A stretch of 29,455 nt of DNA, taken from NCBI GenBank assembly GCA_946885645.1, contig CAMPGU010000017.1, positions 1-29,455 on the forward strand, in the 5' to 3' direction. Shown one piece after another: positions 16,142 through 24,001 of this stretch (position 1 is the stretch's first letter; each line of letters begins with the position of its first letter). The translations under genes and the position numbers were made by a program. Source of the DNA: an uncultured Haloferula sp. Lineage in GTDB: Bacteria; Verrucomicrobiota; Verrucomicrobiae; Verrucomicrobiales; Akkermansiaceae. The notes beneath the pieces are model-generated. The model was not told the origin of the DNA and did not search any database. It saw only the letters and a list, made by a program, of their open reading frames with translations.

Positions 16142-19100
16142 TCACTCCCGGACCGCCGGTGCCGCGCGGATAAACACCCGCGCGCCCGATCCCGGTGGCA
16201 ACGAGGACATCGGGATCGTCACGTTGGTGGCCGTGGACGGCCAACCCGCCGCTTTCCAGCTTCCCGCCGTCTCCCATGAGAGAAGGTCGGCCGACACCTC
16301 GACCTCGTAGAATCTCCCCGGGATCGTCTTCAACGCCGCCGTGACAGAGGCGGCGTTCTTCACCACTCCCAGCGCCATCAGGCGGCTGGTGGCATCGGTC
16401 GGATCCGTTCCCGCTTCGCGCTCCGCAGCATCCGTCATACCGTCGCCATCGGTGTCGCCCGCGGCGGTGAGGGCAGTAAGCTCCGGGGAATACGCCAGCT
16501 CCCAGCGATCCGGCAAGCCGTCGCCGTCCTCATCTTCCCGCCCGCCGAAGCCGAGCGAGATCGAGAAGTAGTAATCGCGCTGCAAGTCGGTCAGCTGGTA
16601 GCCCTTCGGCACCGGAGCCTCGCCGAGCGCGATGCTGCTTCCGACGTTCGTCACATCGTAGCTGTAGTAGATCTCATCGGTGCCTTCGGTATACGAAACG
16701 GCTCCGTTTTGGGTGCCGCCGGTACCGTTCGGCAAGCTGTCCATGAAGCCGGGGGCGATGGTTTCTCCCGGTGCCAGCGTCAACTGCACGGGTGCGCTGG
16801 AGAAAGGAATGTCGTTATCGCCGAGCGCATACGCCGTCTGCGGAGCGCCGATGGCCACCACCGTAAAGGCGTTGTCACCATTGACTTTCACGATGAAAGG
16901 AGTGACCGGGTCCGTCACCCGCGAGGCATGGAAGCGGAAACGCTCCACGCTCAGCGTGAGCGGTTCCAAGGTATCGTTCGTGAAGGTATCGCTCTCGTTG
17001 ATGACGAAGTTCGAGTTCGCGCCGTCGGGCACCGCGCCCGGCTCCGCCGCCGGGCCATTGCCCATCTCATATCCGGTGATCGTGTAGCCGATGGAGAAAC
17101 GGTAGTCGCGGGTCAGCGTGGTGTGGAGTGCTCCACCGGGATCCGGCATCGCGCCGGCAGTCACGGAACCGCCATCCGCATCCGATTCTCCACCGCCGTA
17201 CCAGATCTCCGTACCGCCCTCCTCCCAATCGATAATGCCGGGAAGCGTGCCCCCGGAGCCGTCGGGGTTCGCATCGAGGAAGCCGGCTGCAAGGATTTCT
17301 CCGGGTGCCAGGGTCACTTCCACATTCACGTCCGAAAAAGGCAGGCTGTTTTCGCCGAGGGTGTAATCGGTCCTCGGGCTACCGATCGCCACGACCGTGA
17401 AGTCGTTGTCCCCCTTCACCTTCACTACGAATGGCGTGAGCGGATCGCCGACACGGCCGGCATTGAAATGGAAACGGTCCAACGACAGCAAAAGAGGGGC
17501 ACCGGTAGTATTGGTGAAAGTGTCGTCCTCGTTGATCACGATGTTCGAGCGCCAGAGGTCCGGCCCGTGGGCACCGGGTGGAATGGGCCCGGGGAAGCCG
17601 ATCACGGCCGCCCGGTAGGAGCCCTGCGACTTCGTGCACGAGTCCGCGTCCATCCCCAGGATCCAGTCCGCCACCCGGGCCACCGCTTCATCGTCCACGA
17701 TCCCCTTGGCAAGAGGAGGCATGGCACAGCATTCATCGATCGTGTTCATGCGCAGCAGCAGCACCGAATTTTCAAAGCTGCCGGGCTTCACCACGGCGGG
17801 AGCCGGCGCGCCGAGTCCATCGATCACCGGGCCGCAGACGAGCGACTGGCTGGAAAGCGGGGTCGTCAGCCGCGCGTCGAAGAAGGCCCGGGAGCTACCG
17901 CCGGGCTGGTGGCAATGCGAGCAATTGCTATCGAAATACGAGCGCGCCCAAGCCTCGTCCGAAACCGCCGCACTATCCCCGCGCGCGGAGGTCAGCACGC
18001 TCGCGAGCTGCGCAACCGTGATCGACTGCGGGATGAAGCCAGCCACGCTCAACGATTCGATCTGATTCGCCGCCTCGCCGCCGGGGTAGTCGTAGCTGCG
18101 GTTGAGCTGGCGGGTGCGGAAACCCAGCACCGGCCCCGCCACGCCCGTATGGCACATGTTGCACTGCTGCCGGGAGGGATAGAGGTAGTCGAAGGTCTGG
18201 CCGCCGATGGTGAAGGTTTCCTCGCCTCCCTCCTCCAGGAGGTCCGCCTCGGTGCCGTCGGCACGCCATTTGTAGGTCACGCCGCCCCAGCCATCCGTGC
18301 CGTGGACAAGAAGGCGCGTTTCCAGCGGTGCCCCAGTATCGGGCCGGGCGAAGTGCTTCACGAACACCGAGCCGATGGGAAGTTGCCAGCTCCCGGTCTC
18401 GCTGTAGGTGATCTGCTCCCCGGGCGAGTCCGCCACGCCGTCGTTGGGAATCATCACCCAGCGCTTCTTCGCCATGCCCGCGCTCCAGAGCGGCATGTTC
18501 ACGTCGAAGGGGATCATGCCGGGAGCGGGGGTGAGCGCGGGGAGATCCGTGAAAACGCCCGTCTGCGAGAGCAGCGGAGGGTACTCCCAGGTGCCGCCGC
18601 CGGGAGGGCCCGCGGGCTTGATGCGGGAAATCTGGCCGGCTCCCGCCACCCCGCCGCCGAGCTGCAACAAGAGGGGCTCGCCATGGGAATCCACGCCGAT
18701 CGAGCTGATCCCGTTAAACAGATAGCCCGGCCGTCCCTGCGCGAATTGCTGGACGGACACCGTCTGCTTCGTCGCCGGATCGTAGTCCACGGCGTAAAGC
18801 AATTGGGTGCCGTTGTCGCCGTAGAGGTATTTCCCGGCCATGCCGGGAAGGGCCGTGCCGCGGTAAACATGGCCGCCGATCACACAGGACCCCACGGCGT
18901 GCGAGTAATCGTGCACGGGCGGGCTGGTCTGCCCGATCAAAGGGACGGGCTGCTCCCGGAAGGCGGCGGCGATGCCTTCCTTGTAATTCCACTCGAAATT
19001 GAGGCCCGGCCCGTCGATCACGTCCACTTCCTCGCGGTTGTTCGCCCCCACGTCGCCGATCCAGAAAAGGCCGGTCGCGGCATCGAAGCTCATCCGGTGC

Positions 19101-20812
19101 GGCTCGCGCAGGCCGATGGCGTAGAATTCCTCCAGGATGCCGCCCGCCGCATCGAGCCACGGATTATTACTAGGTATGTAGTATCCCTGCGTGTATGAGC
19201 CCGGTCCCAGCGGCTGGCGGCGGATCGGATGGCTCACGGTGCCGCCCTGCATGTCCACATCGAGCCTCCACACGCCGGAGCGGGCACGGTCGTCGATCTT
19301 CTGCGTGTGGGGCGTGGAATCCCCGCTTTCCGTTCCCTCGTCCCCGAAAGCGAGATACAGGAAACCATCCGGCCCGAAGCACATCCCGCCGCCTTCGTGA
19401 CCCTTCGCGGTATCGTACTGGTTGATCAGGATCAGCTCGCTGCCGGGCTCGAAAGCATTGCCGTTCCACGTGAAGCGCGCCAAGCGGTCGTAGAAGGGCG
19501 GATTCGCATCCGGTAAATCCCCGGGATGATGCAGGTAATAGACATACAGGTAATCCTTGCCCTCGCCCTTCCCGAACTTCGGGTGGAATACCGTCGAAAG
19601 AATCCCGCCGTGCTTGGTGGTGGGATCATTGTTCTCCCAATTCAAATACCAAACGCGCTCCCGGATATCGAGCACCTCCTGGCGGCTAGTGGTGCCGTCG
19701 TCATCCGCCACTTTGAAGATGCGGCCGTCCATCTCCGCGACCATCAACTGGCCCGGTGCTTCCGGCCATGGCCGAGCATCCACGGGAGAATCCCACGCGA
19801 GCGCCGGGAAGGCCTCGGCCACCGTCACGCCCGTCGGCACCACCGAGAGCGTCGGCAGCACGCCGTTCGAGAAAGGTCCGACCGGCCGGGGTCCGCCGAA
19901 GCCGCTCGTGCCCTCCTTGTAGGCCCGCAGGGAAACGGTGGTGCCGGTGGGAAAATCAGGCGGTACCGAGGCGGGGGGAGCGTCTCCCGCGCACCATTTC
20001 ACCGCCCGCACCAGGGTTTCTTGGAAGGCCGCGCAGCGCACCCCCGCGGACCCGGCATCGCCCTCCCAGATATGGCCGTAACTCGAGGCGTAAACACGGC
20101 CGGCGCCATAATTCACCGTCCACTCCACGGGAAACTGAAGCTGGGTCTCCGCTTCCTTCGCATAAGAAAGCACCGTGAGACCTTCCGCGGGGCCGCGCGG
20201 ATAGCGCCAGACCTCCAGATCCGCCGCCATCCAGGAGGCGGGAAGACCGGCGTGGATCGGGTGGCTGCCCATCCGCTTCACCAGCGTGTCCGCCCGGTCC
20301 CCATGGCTGGTGGCCTCGCCTTGGCCGGCTTCCAAAATCTGAAGAACCCCGCCCTCCCCGATAAGAACGGCCTTCCCCACCTCGGCCGGATTCCAGCGCA
20401 GACCGAGCATCTCGCCATATTCCTCCCAACCGGAGAAGGAGTCGCAAGCCTCGTGCAGCGCCACAAACCCGCCGCCGGAACTCACGTAGCTTTCAAAGGC
20501 CGTCTCCACCGCCGCGGGCCAACGCGGCTCGCCCCCCGCCCCGTTGCTGTAACCGGAAAGCACGACATCATAGGTCCCGAAATCCGGCGACCAGGAAGCC
20601 CAGGCCGGATCAGCGGCCGCGCCGGGCGTAGTGCTGACATCAATCTCGAAATTCCCATCCCGCGACAGGATCGCACGCAGCACTTCCTCCCGCCGCTCCC
20701 AATCATGATTGCTGGCGCCCTCGATGATGAGGACTTTCGTTCGCTCCGCCTGTGCCGGACAGGCGGAGAGGAGCACCAGCAAGCCGGTGAACATGAAGGG
20801 GGGGAATTTCAT
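16142..20812 (-). CDS. Giant secreted fusion: ThuA-like + sugar-dehydrogenase propeller + diheme cytochrome region + repeats
   Basis: A 1556-residue multidomain extracytoplasmic protein. Domains in order are: signal peptide (1-22); ThuA-like, glutamine-amidotransferase-fold domain (~26-275, VLIIEGASNHDWERR, GGGFVALHEACD); PQQ-type glucose/sorbosone dehydrogenase propeller (~325-735, with HPKFG, GHEGGGMCFGPDGFLYLAFGDEG, GLREPHRMSFD, IGDVGANNREEVD); and a cytochrome-like region with heme-c motifs CNMCH (884-888) and CSHCH (964-968), resembling the SO2930-type diheme family. Then come two related ~160-residue units (~1085-1245, ~1266-1422), acidic thrombospondin-3-like calcium loops (DEDGDGLPD, DTDGDGMTD, ~1427-1473) and a C-terminal beta domain. 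The likely role is oxidation of a sugar or alcohol with electrons passed to the hemes, but substrate and PQQ use are inferred. The ATG at 20812 is chosen because it starts the signal peptide; an ATG at 20845 adds 11 residues. Confidence 0.82.
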   Translation of the reverse strand: MKFPPFMFTGLLVLLSACPAQAERTKVLIIEGASNHDWERREEVLRAILSRDGNFEIDVSTTPGAAADPAWASWSPDFGTYDVVLSGYSNGAGGEPRWPAAVETAFESYVSSGGGFVALHEACDSFSGWEEYGEMLGLRWNPAEVGKAVLIGEGGVLQILEAGQGEATSHGDRADTLVKRMGSHPIHAGLPASWMAADLEVWRYPRGPAEGLTVLSYAKEAETQLQFPVEWTVNYGAGRVYASSYGHIWEGDAGSAGVRCAAFQETLVRAVKWCAGDAPPASVPPDFPTGTTVSLRAYKEGTSGFGGPRPVGPFSNGVLPTLSVVPTGVTVAEAFPALAWDSPVDARPWPEAPGQLMVAEMDGRIFKVADDDGTTSRQEVLDIRERVWYLNWENNDPTTKHGGILSTVFHPKFGKGEGKDYLYVYYLHHPGDLPDANPPFYDRLARFTWNGNAFEPGSELILINQYDTAKGHEGGGMCFGPDGFLYLAFGDEGTESGDSTPHTQKIDDRARSGVWRLDVDMQGGTVSHPIRRQPLGPGSYTQGYYIPSNNPWLDAAGGILEEFYAIGLREPHRMSFDAATGLFWIGDVGANNREEVDVIDGPGLNFEWNYKEGIAAAFREQPVPLIGQTSPPVHDYSHAVGSCVIGGHVYRGTALPGMAGKYLYGDNGTQLLYAVDYDPATKQTVSVQQFAQGRPGYLFNGISSIGVDSHGEPLLLQLGGGVAGAGQISRIKPAGPPGGGTWEYPPLLSQTGVFTDLPALTPAPGMIPFDVNMPLWSAGMAKKRWVMIPNDGVADSPGEQITYSETGSWQLPIGSVFVKHFARPDTGAPLETRLLVHGTDGWGGVTYKWRADGTEADLLEEGGEETFTIGGQTFDYLYPSRQQCNMCHTGVAGPVLGFRTRQLNRSYDYPGGEAANQIESLSVAGFIPQSITVAQLASVLTSARGDSAAVSDEAWARSYFDSNCSHCHQPGGSSRAFFDARLTTPLSSQSLVCGPVIDGLGAPAPAVVKPGSFENSVLLLRMNTIDECCAMPPLAKGIVDDEAVARVADWILGMDADSCTKSQGSYRAAVIGFPGPIPPGAHGPDLWRSNIVINEDDTFTNTTGAPLLLSLDRFHFNAGRVGDPLTPFVVKVKGDNDFTVVAIGSPRTDYTLGENSLPFSDVNVEVTLAPGEILAAGFLDANPDGSGGTLPGIIDWEEGGTEIWYGGGESDADGGSVTAGAMPDPGGALHTTLTRDYRFSIGYTITGYEMGNGPAAEPGAVPDGANSNFVINESDTFTNDTLEPLTLSVERFRFHASRVTDPVTPFIVKVNGDNAFTVVAIGAPQTAYALGDNDIPFSSAPVQLTLAPGETIAPGFMDSLPNGTGGTQNGAVSYTEGTDEIYYSYDVTNVGSSIALGEAPVPKGYQLTDLQRDYYFSISLGFGGREDEDGDGLPDRWELAYSPELTALTAAGDTDGDGMTDAAEREAGTDPTDATSRLMALGVVKNAASVTAALKTIPGRFYEVEVSADLLSWETAGSWKAAGWPSTATNVTIPMSSLPPGSGARVFIRAAPAVRE
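16547..17560 (-). repeat. Two tandem ~160-residue protein repeats inside the giant fusion
   Basis: The stretches encoding residues ~1085-1245 (17560-17078) and ~1266-1422 (17017-16547) are homologous. Shared landmarks in the same order are SNIVINEDDTFTN / SNFVINESDTFTN, DPLTPFVVKVKGDN / DPVTPFIVKVNGDN, FTVVAIGSP / FTVVAIGAP, VTLAPGE / LTLAPGE, and TLTRDYRFSI / DLQRDYYFSI. They look like beta-rich surface modules duplicated within the gene. DNA identity is clearly lower than protein similarity, so the duplication is old. Confidence 0.8.
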
Positions 20813-20942
20813 GGAAGTGCCGGTGGGAGGCCGGGCGCTGATCAAATCGGGCGGAAATCAAAGCACGCTCCAAAAGCGAATCCCAGATCTTTAAAAGTTC
20901 GGATTTCCTGACTATCTATCGCGGTCCTCCGCCGGGACCCTC

Positions 20943-21305
20943 CTATCTGGCGATCCCGCCATGAAGGACAAACCAAGCGGGATTCAGGTGCGCGAGCGGT
21001 TCGCGCAGCTTGGCGATCTCCTCGGCGGGGCCGTGGAATTCGAGGCGCGTGAGGTCCGCATGGGCCAGCATCCTTCCCAGCACTTCTCCCACGTTCTCCA
21101 AATGATGCAGTACCGCCTCCCCGCCGGCATATCCCTCGCGGCAAAAGACCTCGTCGCCATTGACGGTGAATTCGTAGAAGAGGCACGCGGGCTCGCTTTT
21201 CGTCGTCGCGACGAATTCCAGGAGAATCTCCTCGATCCGCTCCCACTCGCCGGGCTGCGCTTTGAAATACGGATGGATGGTGACGAGGTTCGCGGGTAAA
21301 CTCAT
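20943..21305 (-). CDS. Putative quinol monooxygenase (ABM domain)
   Basis: A 120-residue protein of the antibiotic biosynthesis monooxygenase (ABM) / YgiN-like dimeric alpha-beta barrel fold. Typical features are VTIHPYFKAQPGEWERIEEIL at the start, then a TKSEPACLFYEF strand, FCREGYAGGEAVLHHLE, and a C-terminal strand. Relatives oxidise quinols or other aromatics without cofactor, or are small regulators of unknown role, so the reaction is only suggested. There is no signal peptide, so it is cytoplasmic. The C-terminal ~25 residues (PLAHLNPAWFVLHGG) extend the usual ~95-100-residue domain. It lies 130 bases upstream of the giant fusion gene and 121 bases downstream of a small lipoprotein gene, all on the minus strand, with no strong evidence for one operon. 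Confidence 0.72.
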   Translation of the reverse strand: MSLPANLVTIHPYFKAQPGEWERIEEILLEFVATTKSEPACLFYEFTVNGDEVFCREGYAGGEAVLHHLENVGEVLGRMLAHADLTRLEFHGPAEEIAKLREPLAHLNPAWFVLHGGIAR

Positions 21306-21426
21306 GACCGCGATTCAAGCTCGTCCGATGCCGAATGGCAGGAAAATCCGGCGGCAGATGGACACGCGAGCACCACCGCCGGAATCGATCCGCGACCGGG
21401 TCCTGCCAATGTCCCGGAGGAGGCGC

Positions 21427-21705
21427 TTATTTTCCGCCGACATAGTAGCTTCCGGAATTGCGGAAACCGTCCACATAGCCCCACAGGTAGTCCTTCCGGT
21501 GAGCGCGCGGCAGGGTCCGGTCCTCGTTGATATGGGGATCGTACGCCAAGCCGTGGAGCCGATCGCCGCTGCCATCGGTAAGGCCGCGGTGATAGGCGTC
21601 GTGGGAAGTGTAGCCGGCGGCTTGGTAGCCCTCCGCGGTATAACTGCAGGACGGCGCTGCAAACGCCAGAAGAAAGCTTAGCGGGACAAGGGTGAACAGT
21701 TTCAT
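21427..21705 (-). CDS. Small lipoprotein of unknown function
   Basis: A 92-residue predicted lipoprotein. MKLFTLVPLSFLLAFAAPSC is a clean signal with the lipidated Cys at position 20. The mature part is ~70 residues, Tyr, Gly and Asp rich (GYTSHDAYHRGLTDGSGD, then RKDYLWGYVDGFRNSG), with no known domain. Alternating Tyr-x-x-Gly units resemble small envelope proteins seen elsewhere in Verrucomicrobiota (impression only). The ATG at 21705 is preferred over the one 18 bases upstream because it begins the signal directly. It lies 87 bases after the rhomboid gene's stop on the same strand. I do not assign a function. Confidence 0.68.
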   Translation of the reverse strand: MKLFTLVPLSFLLAFAAPSCSYTAEGYQAAGYTSHDAYHRGLTDGSGDRLHGLAYDPHINEDRTLPRAHRKDYLWGYVDGFRNSGSYYVGGK

Positions 21706-21792
21706 GGCACGCAACTCTAACACGCCCGCTCCCGCCGGTCCAGATGCATTTGCGGGTCGCCAGGTGGCCTCAACGACCTCTTGCAGCGCCCC

Positions 21793-22476
21793 TCAGCGCG
21801 GCCTGATGTTCCGCGGCCGAGGGACGAGGGCCGCAAGCAGCAAGCCGCCCGTGAAGCCCCCGATGTGCGCGCCGTAGGCGATGGGAGCATCGCTTTGGCT
21901 CATAAGCGAATAGTAGTCGATCAAAACCCCGGCTGCCCCGATCAGGGCCAGCCTGCCGGGTGGCACGGGCCGCGCCATCGGCCAGATATGCGGGTCGGGA
22001 AGCTGCCAGCGCATGGCCATGCAGAGGTACGCGCCTTCAAAGCCCATCACCGCGCCCGAAGCCCCGAGCGCCGGCGTGAAATCCCCCGCATTCAGGGCGG
22101 TCTGGACGATCCCGCCGGTGATCGCGGTGAAGAAAAAAATGCCGAACATCCATCCATGCCCTAGCAGCTCCGTCGCAAGCGCCGCGAAGATCCACAGGAA
22201 AAGCATGTTGTACACCACGTGTTCCGCGTCGCCGTGGAGAAAGGCGTGGCTCACCAGCGTGGAGAGTTCCTTGACGCTGGCGAAGTCGAAGCGTCCGCCG
22301 CGGAGCTGCTCCCAGCTTTCCGCCACGGCGGCGGGCACCAGCATGAAGGACTCGTACCACTCCTCGCCCTTGAACTGCTGGAGGAAGAAGACACCGAAGA
22401 TGACCGTAATCAGGCCAAGCAGCGGTCCTTGGGCGTGCAGGAGAGCTTGGGTGGCGTCGTGGCGGATCCTTCGCAT
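21793..22476 (-). CDS. Rhomboid family intramembrane serine protease
   Basis: A 227-residue integral membrane protease that cleaves transmembrane segments of other proteins within the lipid bilayer. The catalytic dyad is Ser140 in GASGAVMG and His204 in AHIGGFTGG. The supporting HxxxN motif is at His86 to Asn90 (HVVYNM). About six hydrophobic segments are visible (for example ~18-33, 90-103, 110-127, 138-155, 176-192, 203-218). The first loop has the long amphipathic insert typical of rhomboids. The N-terminus is basic (MRRIRHD). It is the last gene of a three-gene minus-strand unit, starting 19 bases after the phospholipase D-like gene. No accessory domain is present. The substrate is unknown, and the linked lipoprotein-like PLD and metalloprotease are candidates for a shared envelope role. 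Confidence 0.92.
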   Translation of the reverse strand: MRRIRHDATQALLHAQGPLLGLITVIFGVFFLQQFKGEEWYESFMLVPAAVAESWEQLRGGRFDFASVKELSTLVSHAFLHGDAEHVVYNMLFLWIFAALATELLGHGWMFGIFFFTAITGGIVQTALNAGDFTPALGASGAVMGFEGAYLCMAMRWQLPDPHIWPMARPVPPGRLALIGAAGVLIDYYSLMSQSDAPIAYGAHIGGFTGGLLLAALVPRPRNIRPR

Positions 22477-22495
22477 GGGGAGCTGGCTTTAGGTA

Positions 22496-23986
22496 TCAGA
22501 GCTGGTCCGCAATGGTCTCGGCAAGGGGTGCCCCCAGCCTGCCGGTCTCTTCCAGGCGGAACAGGCGGGAACTGCGGAAATCGGGTAAGAACACCTGTCT
22601 TTCCAGCTCCCGGATCGCCTCCGGATCCGAGAAGGCCAGATTCAGCTCCCGGTTGATGCGGAGACTGAGCGTGTCGAGATTGGCCGAGCCGATGTGGGCC
22701 CAGCCATCGAAGATGGCCACCTTCATATGGGTCATGCGCGGGTAGCGGTACACCTTCCCGCCCGCCCGGATCAATCCGCGGGCGGTCGCCAGATTCCCGG
22801 CATCCATGATGGTGGAGTCACCCCGCGAGGGAAGGATCACGCGCACGTCCACGCCGCGGCGGGCCGCCGCCTCGAGCGCCCGTGCGGTTTCGTCGTGGGC
22901 GAAATAAGGGTTCTCGATCCAGATGCGTTTCCGTGCGGCCCGGATGGCGAGCAAGGTGGACTCCAGCACGTGGGTCTGTCCCTTGGCGGAATCGGTCCGC
23001 AGCAGACGCAGCGGGATATCTCCCGGCCGCGGTTCGGGCGTCCGCACCGAACGCGGGCTTTGAAAAAGCGCGAAATCTCCGAAGGGCCCCGCCTTCCGCC
23101 AGGCGCGGTTGAACTCCCGTGCGAGGCTCCCCACGACCGGGCCTTCCGCCTTCACCATCAGGTCGTGCCACTCGGAGTAGTACTCCCGGCCCATGTTCAT
23201 CCCGCCCAGGATCGCGGTGCGCTGGTCGAAGACGAGCAGCTTCGTGTGGTCGCATACCAGCCAAGGATTGAGCGAGCGGCGCACCCGGACCTTCGACTCC
23301 GCCTTCAGGTAGCGCGCGATATCCGGAGGCGGCATGAAGCCCCGCGGCCCGGGAGTCTCCGGTGCCGCCGTGTGCGCGAAGGTGCTGCCGAGGTCGTCGA
23401 AAAGAACCCGCACCGGCACATCTTCCGCCCGGCGCTTGAGCTCGTCCGAATATCGGACCGCGACATCGTCGTTGTCGTAGATGAAGAATTGCAGGTCGAT
23501 GGAATGCCGGACAGCGGCGAGCTGCCGGTCGAGCTCCGTGAAAAAGCCGGGACCGTCCACCAGCCAGGAAACGCTGCCCGAGCTGCGGCGCGGCATGCCT
23601 TTCCTGTCGAGCAGTGCTTCGAACTCCGGCGTGCCCGGAGCCTCCTCGGGCAAGGGTGCCGCGACGATTTCCTCCACGGGAAGGTTCCCCGTCACCACCT
23701 CCTGCGGCCGGTGCCACAGCACGGCCAACCCCGTGCGGAGCGTGGTCCCGGGCTGGCGGAGCGCCGCCAAGGCCGTGGCGCGAAAGGCACTCGCCGCCAG
23801 GTGACCCGTTCCCGTCATCGTGCCGCTCGCCTGGGGCAGGCTCTCGGTGGAACGACTGGCGTTCGATTGGAGCGATGAACAAGCGGGGGAAAACAGCAGC
23901 AAGAGCGAGAGCGGGAATATCCTGAAAGTTGCTAATGCCTTGCCGCATGGATCCGCCATGCCCGGAGTGAAGCGGATACGCCCCAT
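22496..23986 (-). CDS. Phospholipase D family protein (cardiolipin synthase-like), exported
   Basis: A 496-residue PLD-superfamily enzyme with both HxKxxxxD catalytic motifs: H247-K249-D254 (HTKLLVFD) and H420-K422-D427 (HMKVAIFD). Each is followed by the usual G-x-x-N segment (GGMNMG, GSANLD). This layout is that of ClsA/ClsC-like cardiolipin synthases and secreted phospholipases, which transfer phosphatidyl groups or hydrolyse phosphodiesters. The N-terminus has a hydrophobic stretch (~22-35) ending in SPACSS. Cys36 may be lipidated, although the -3 residue is not ideal, so it is probably outside the cytoplasm. The start is uncertain: ATG 23986, or ATG 23959 which shortens it by nine residues, neither with a clear ribosome site. 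It lies 15 bases after the metalloprotease gene and 19 before rhomboid, so probably one operon. Confidence 0.88.
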   Translation of the reverse strand: MGRIRFTPGMADPCGKALATFRIFPLSLLLLFSPACSSLQSNASRSTESLPQASGTMTGTGHLAASAFRATALAALRQPGTTLRTGLAVLWHRPQEVVTGNLPVEEIVAAPLPEEAPGTPEFEALLDRKGMPRRSSGSVSWLVDGPGFFTELDRQLAAVRHSIDLQFFIYDNDDVAVRYSDELKRRAEDVPVRVLFDDLGSTFAHTAAPETPGPRGFMPPPDIARYLKAESKVRVRRSLNPWLVCDHTKLLVFDQRTAILGGMNMGREYYSEWHDLMVKAEGPVVGSLAREFNRAWRKAGPFGDFALFQSPRSVRTPEPRPGDIPLRLLRTDSAKGQTHVLESTLLAIRAARKRIWIENPYFAHDETARALEAAARRGVDVRVILPSRGDSTIMDAGNLATARGLIRAGGKVYRYPRMTHMKVAIFDGWAHIGSANLDTLSLRINRELNLAFSDPEAIRELERQVFLPDFRSSRLFRLEETGRLGAPLAETIADQL

Positions 23987-24001
23987 CTGGCAAGCGGTCG
24001 C

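Noticed and set aside
16709..19198. 829-codon open frame on the plus strand
   Set aside because: It lies antisense to the giant fusion gene, whose domains and heme motifs are unmistakable. The frame is Arg/His/Ala rich with no domain, a usual by-product of GC-rich codon use.
19526..20911. 461-codon open frame on the plus strand
   Set aside because: Antisense to the ThuA and propeller part of the fusion gene, with Arg/His/Pro-rich shadow composition and no recognisable domain.
20923..20939. GGTCC...GGACC hairpin after the ABM monooxygenase gene as a terminator
   Set aside because: The stem is only 5 bp and no T-run follows on the minus strand.
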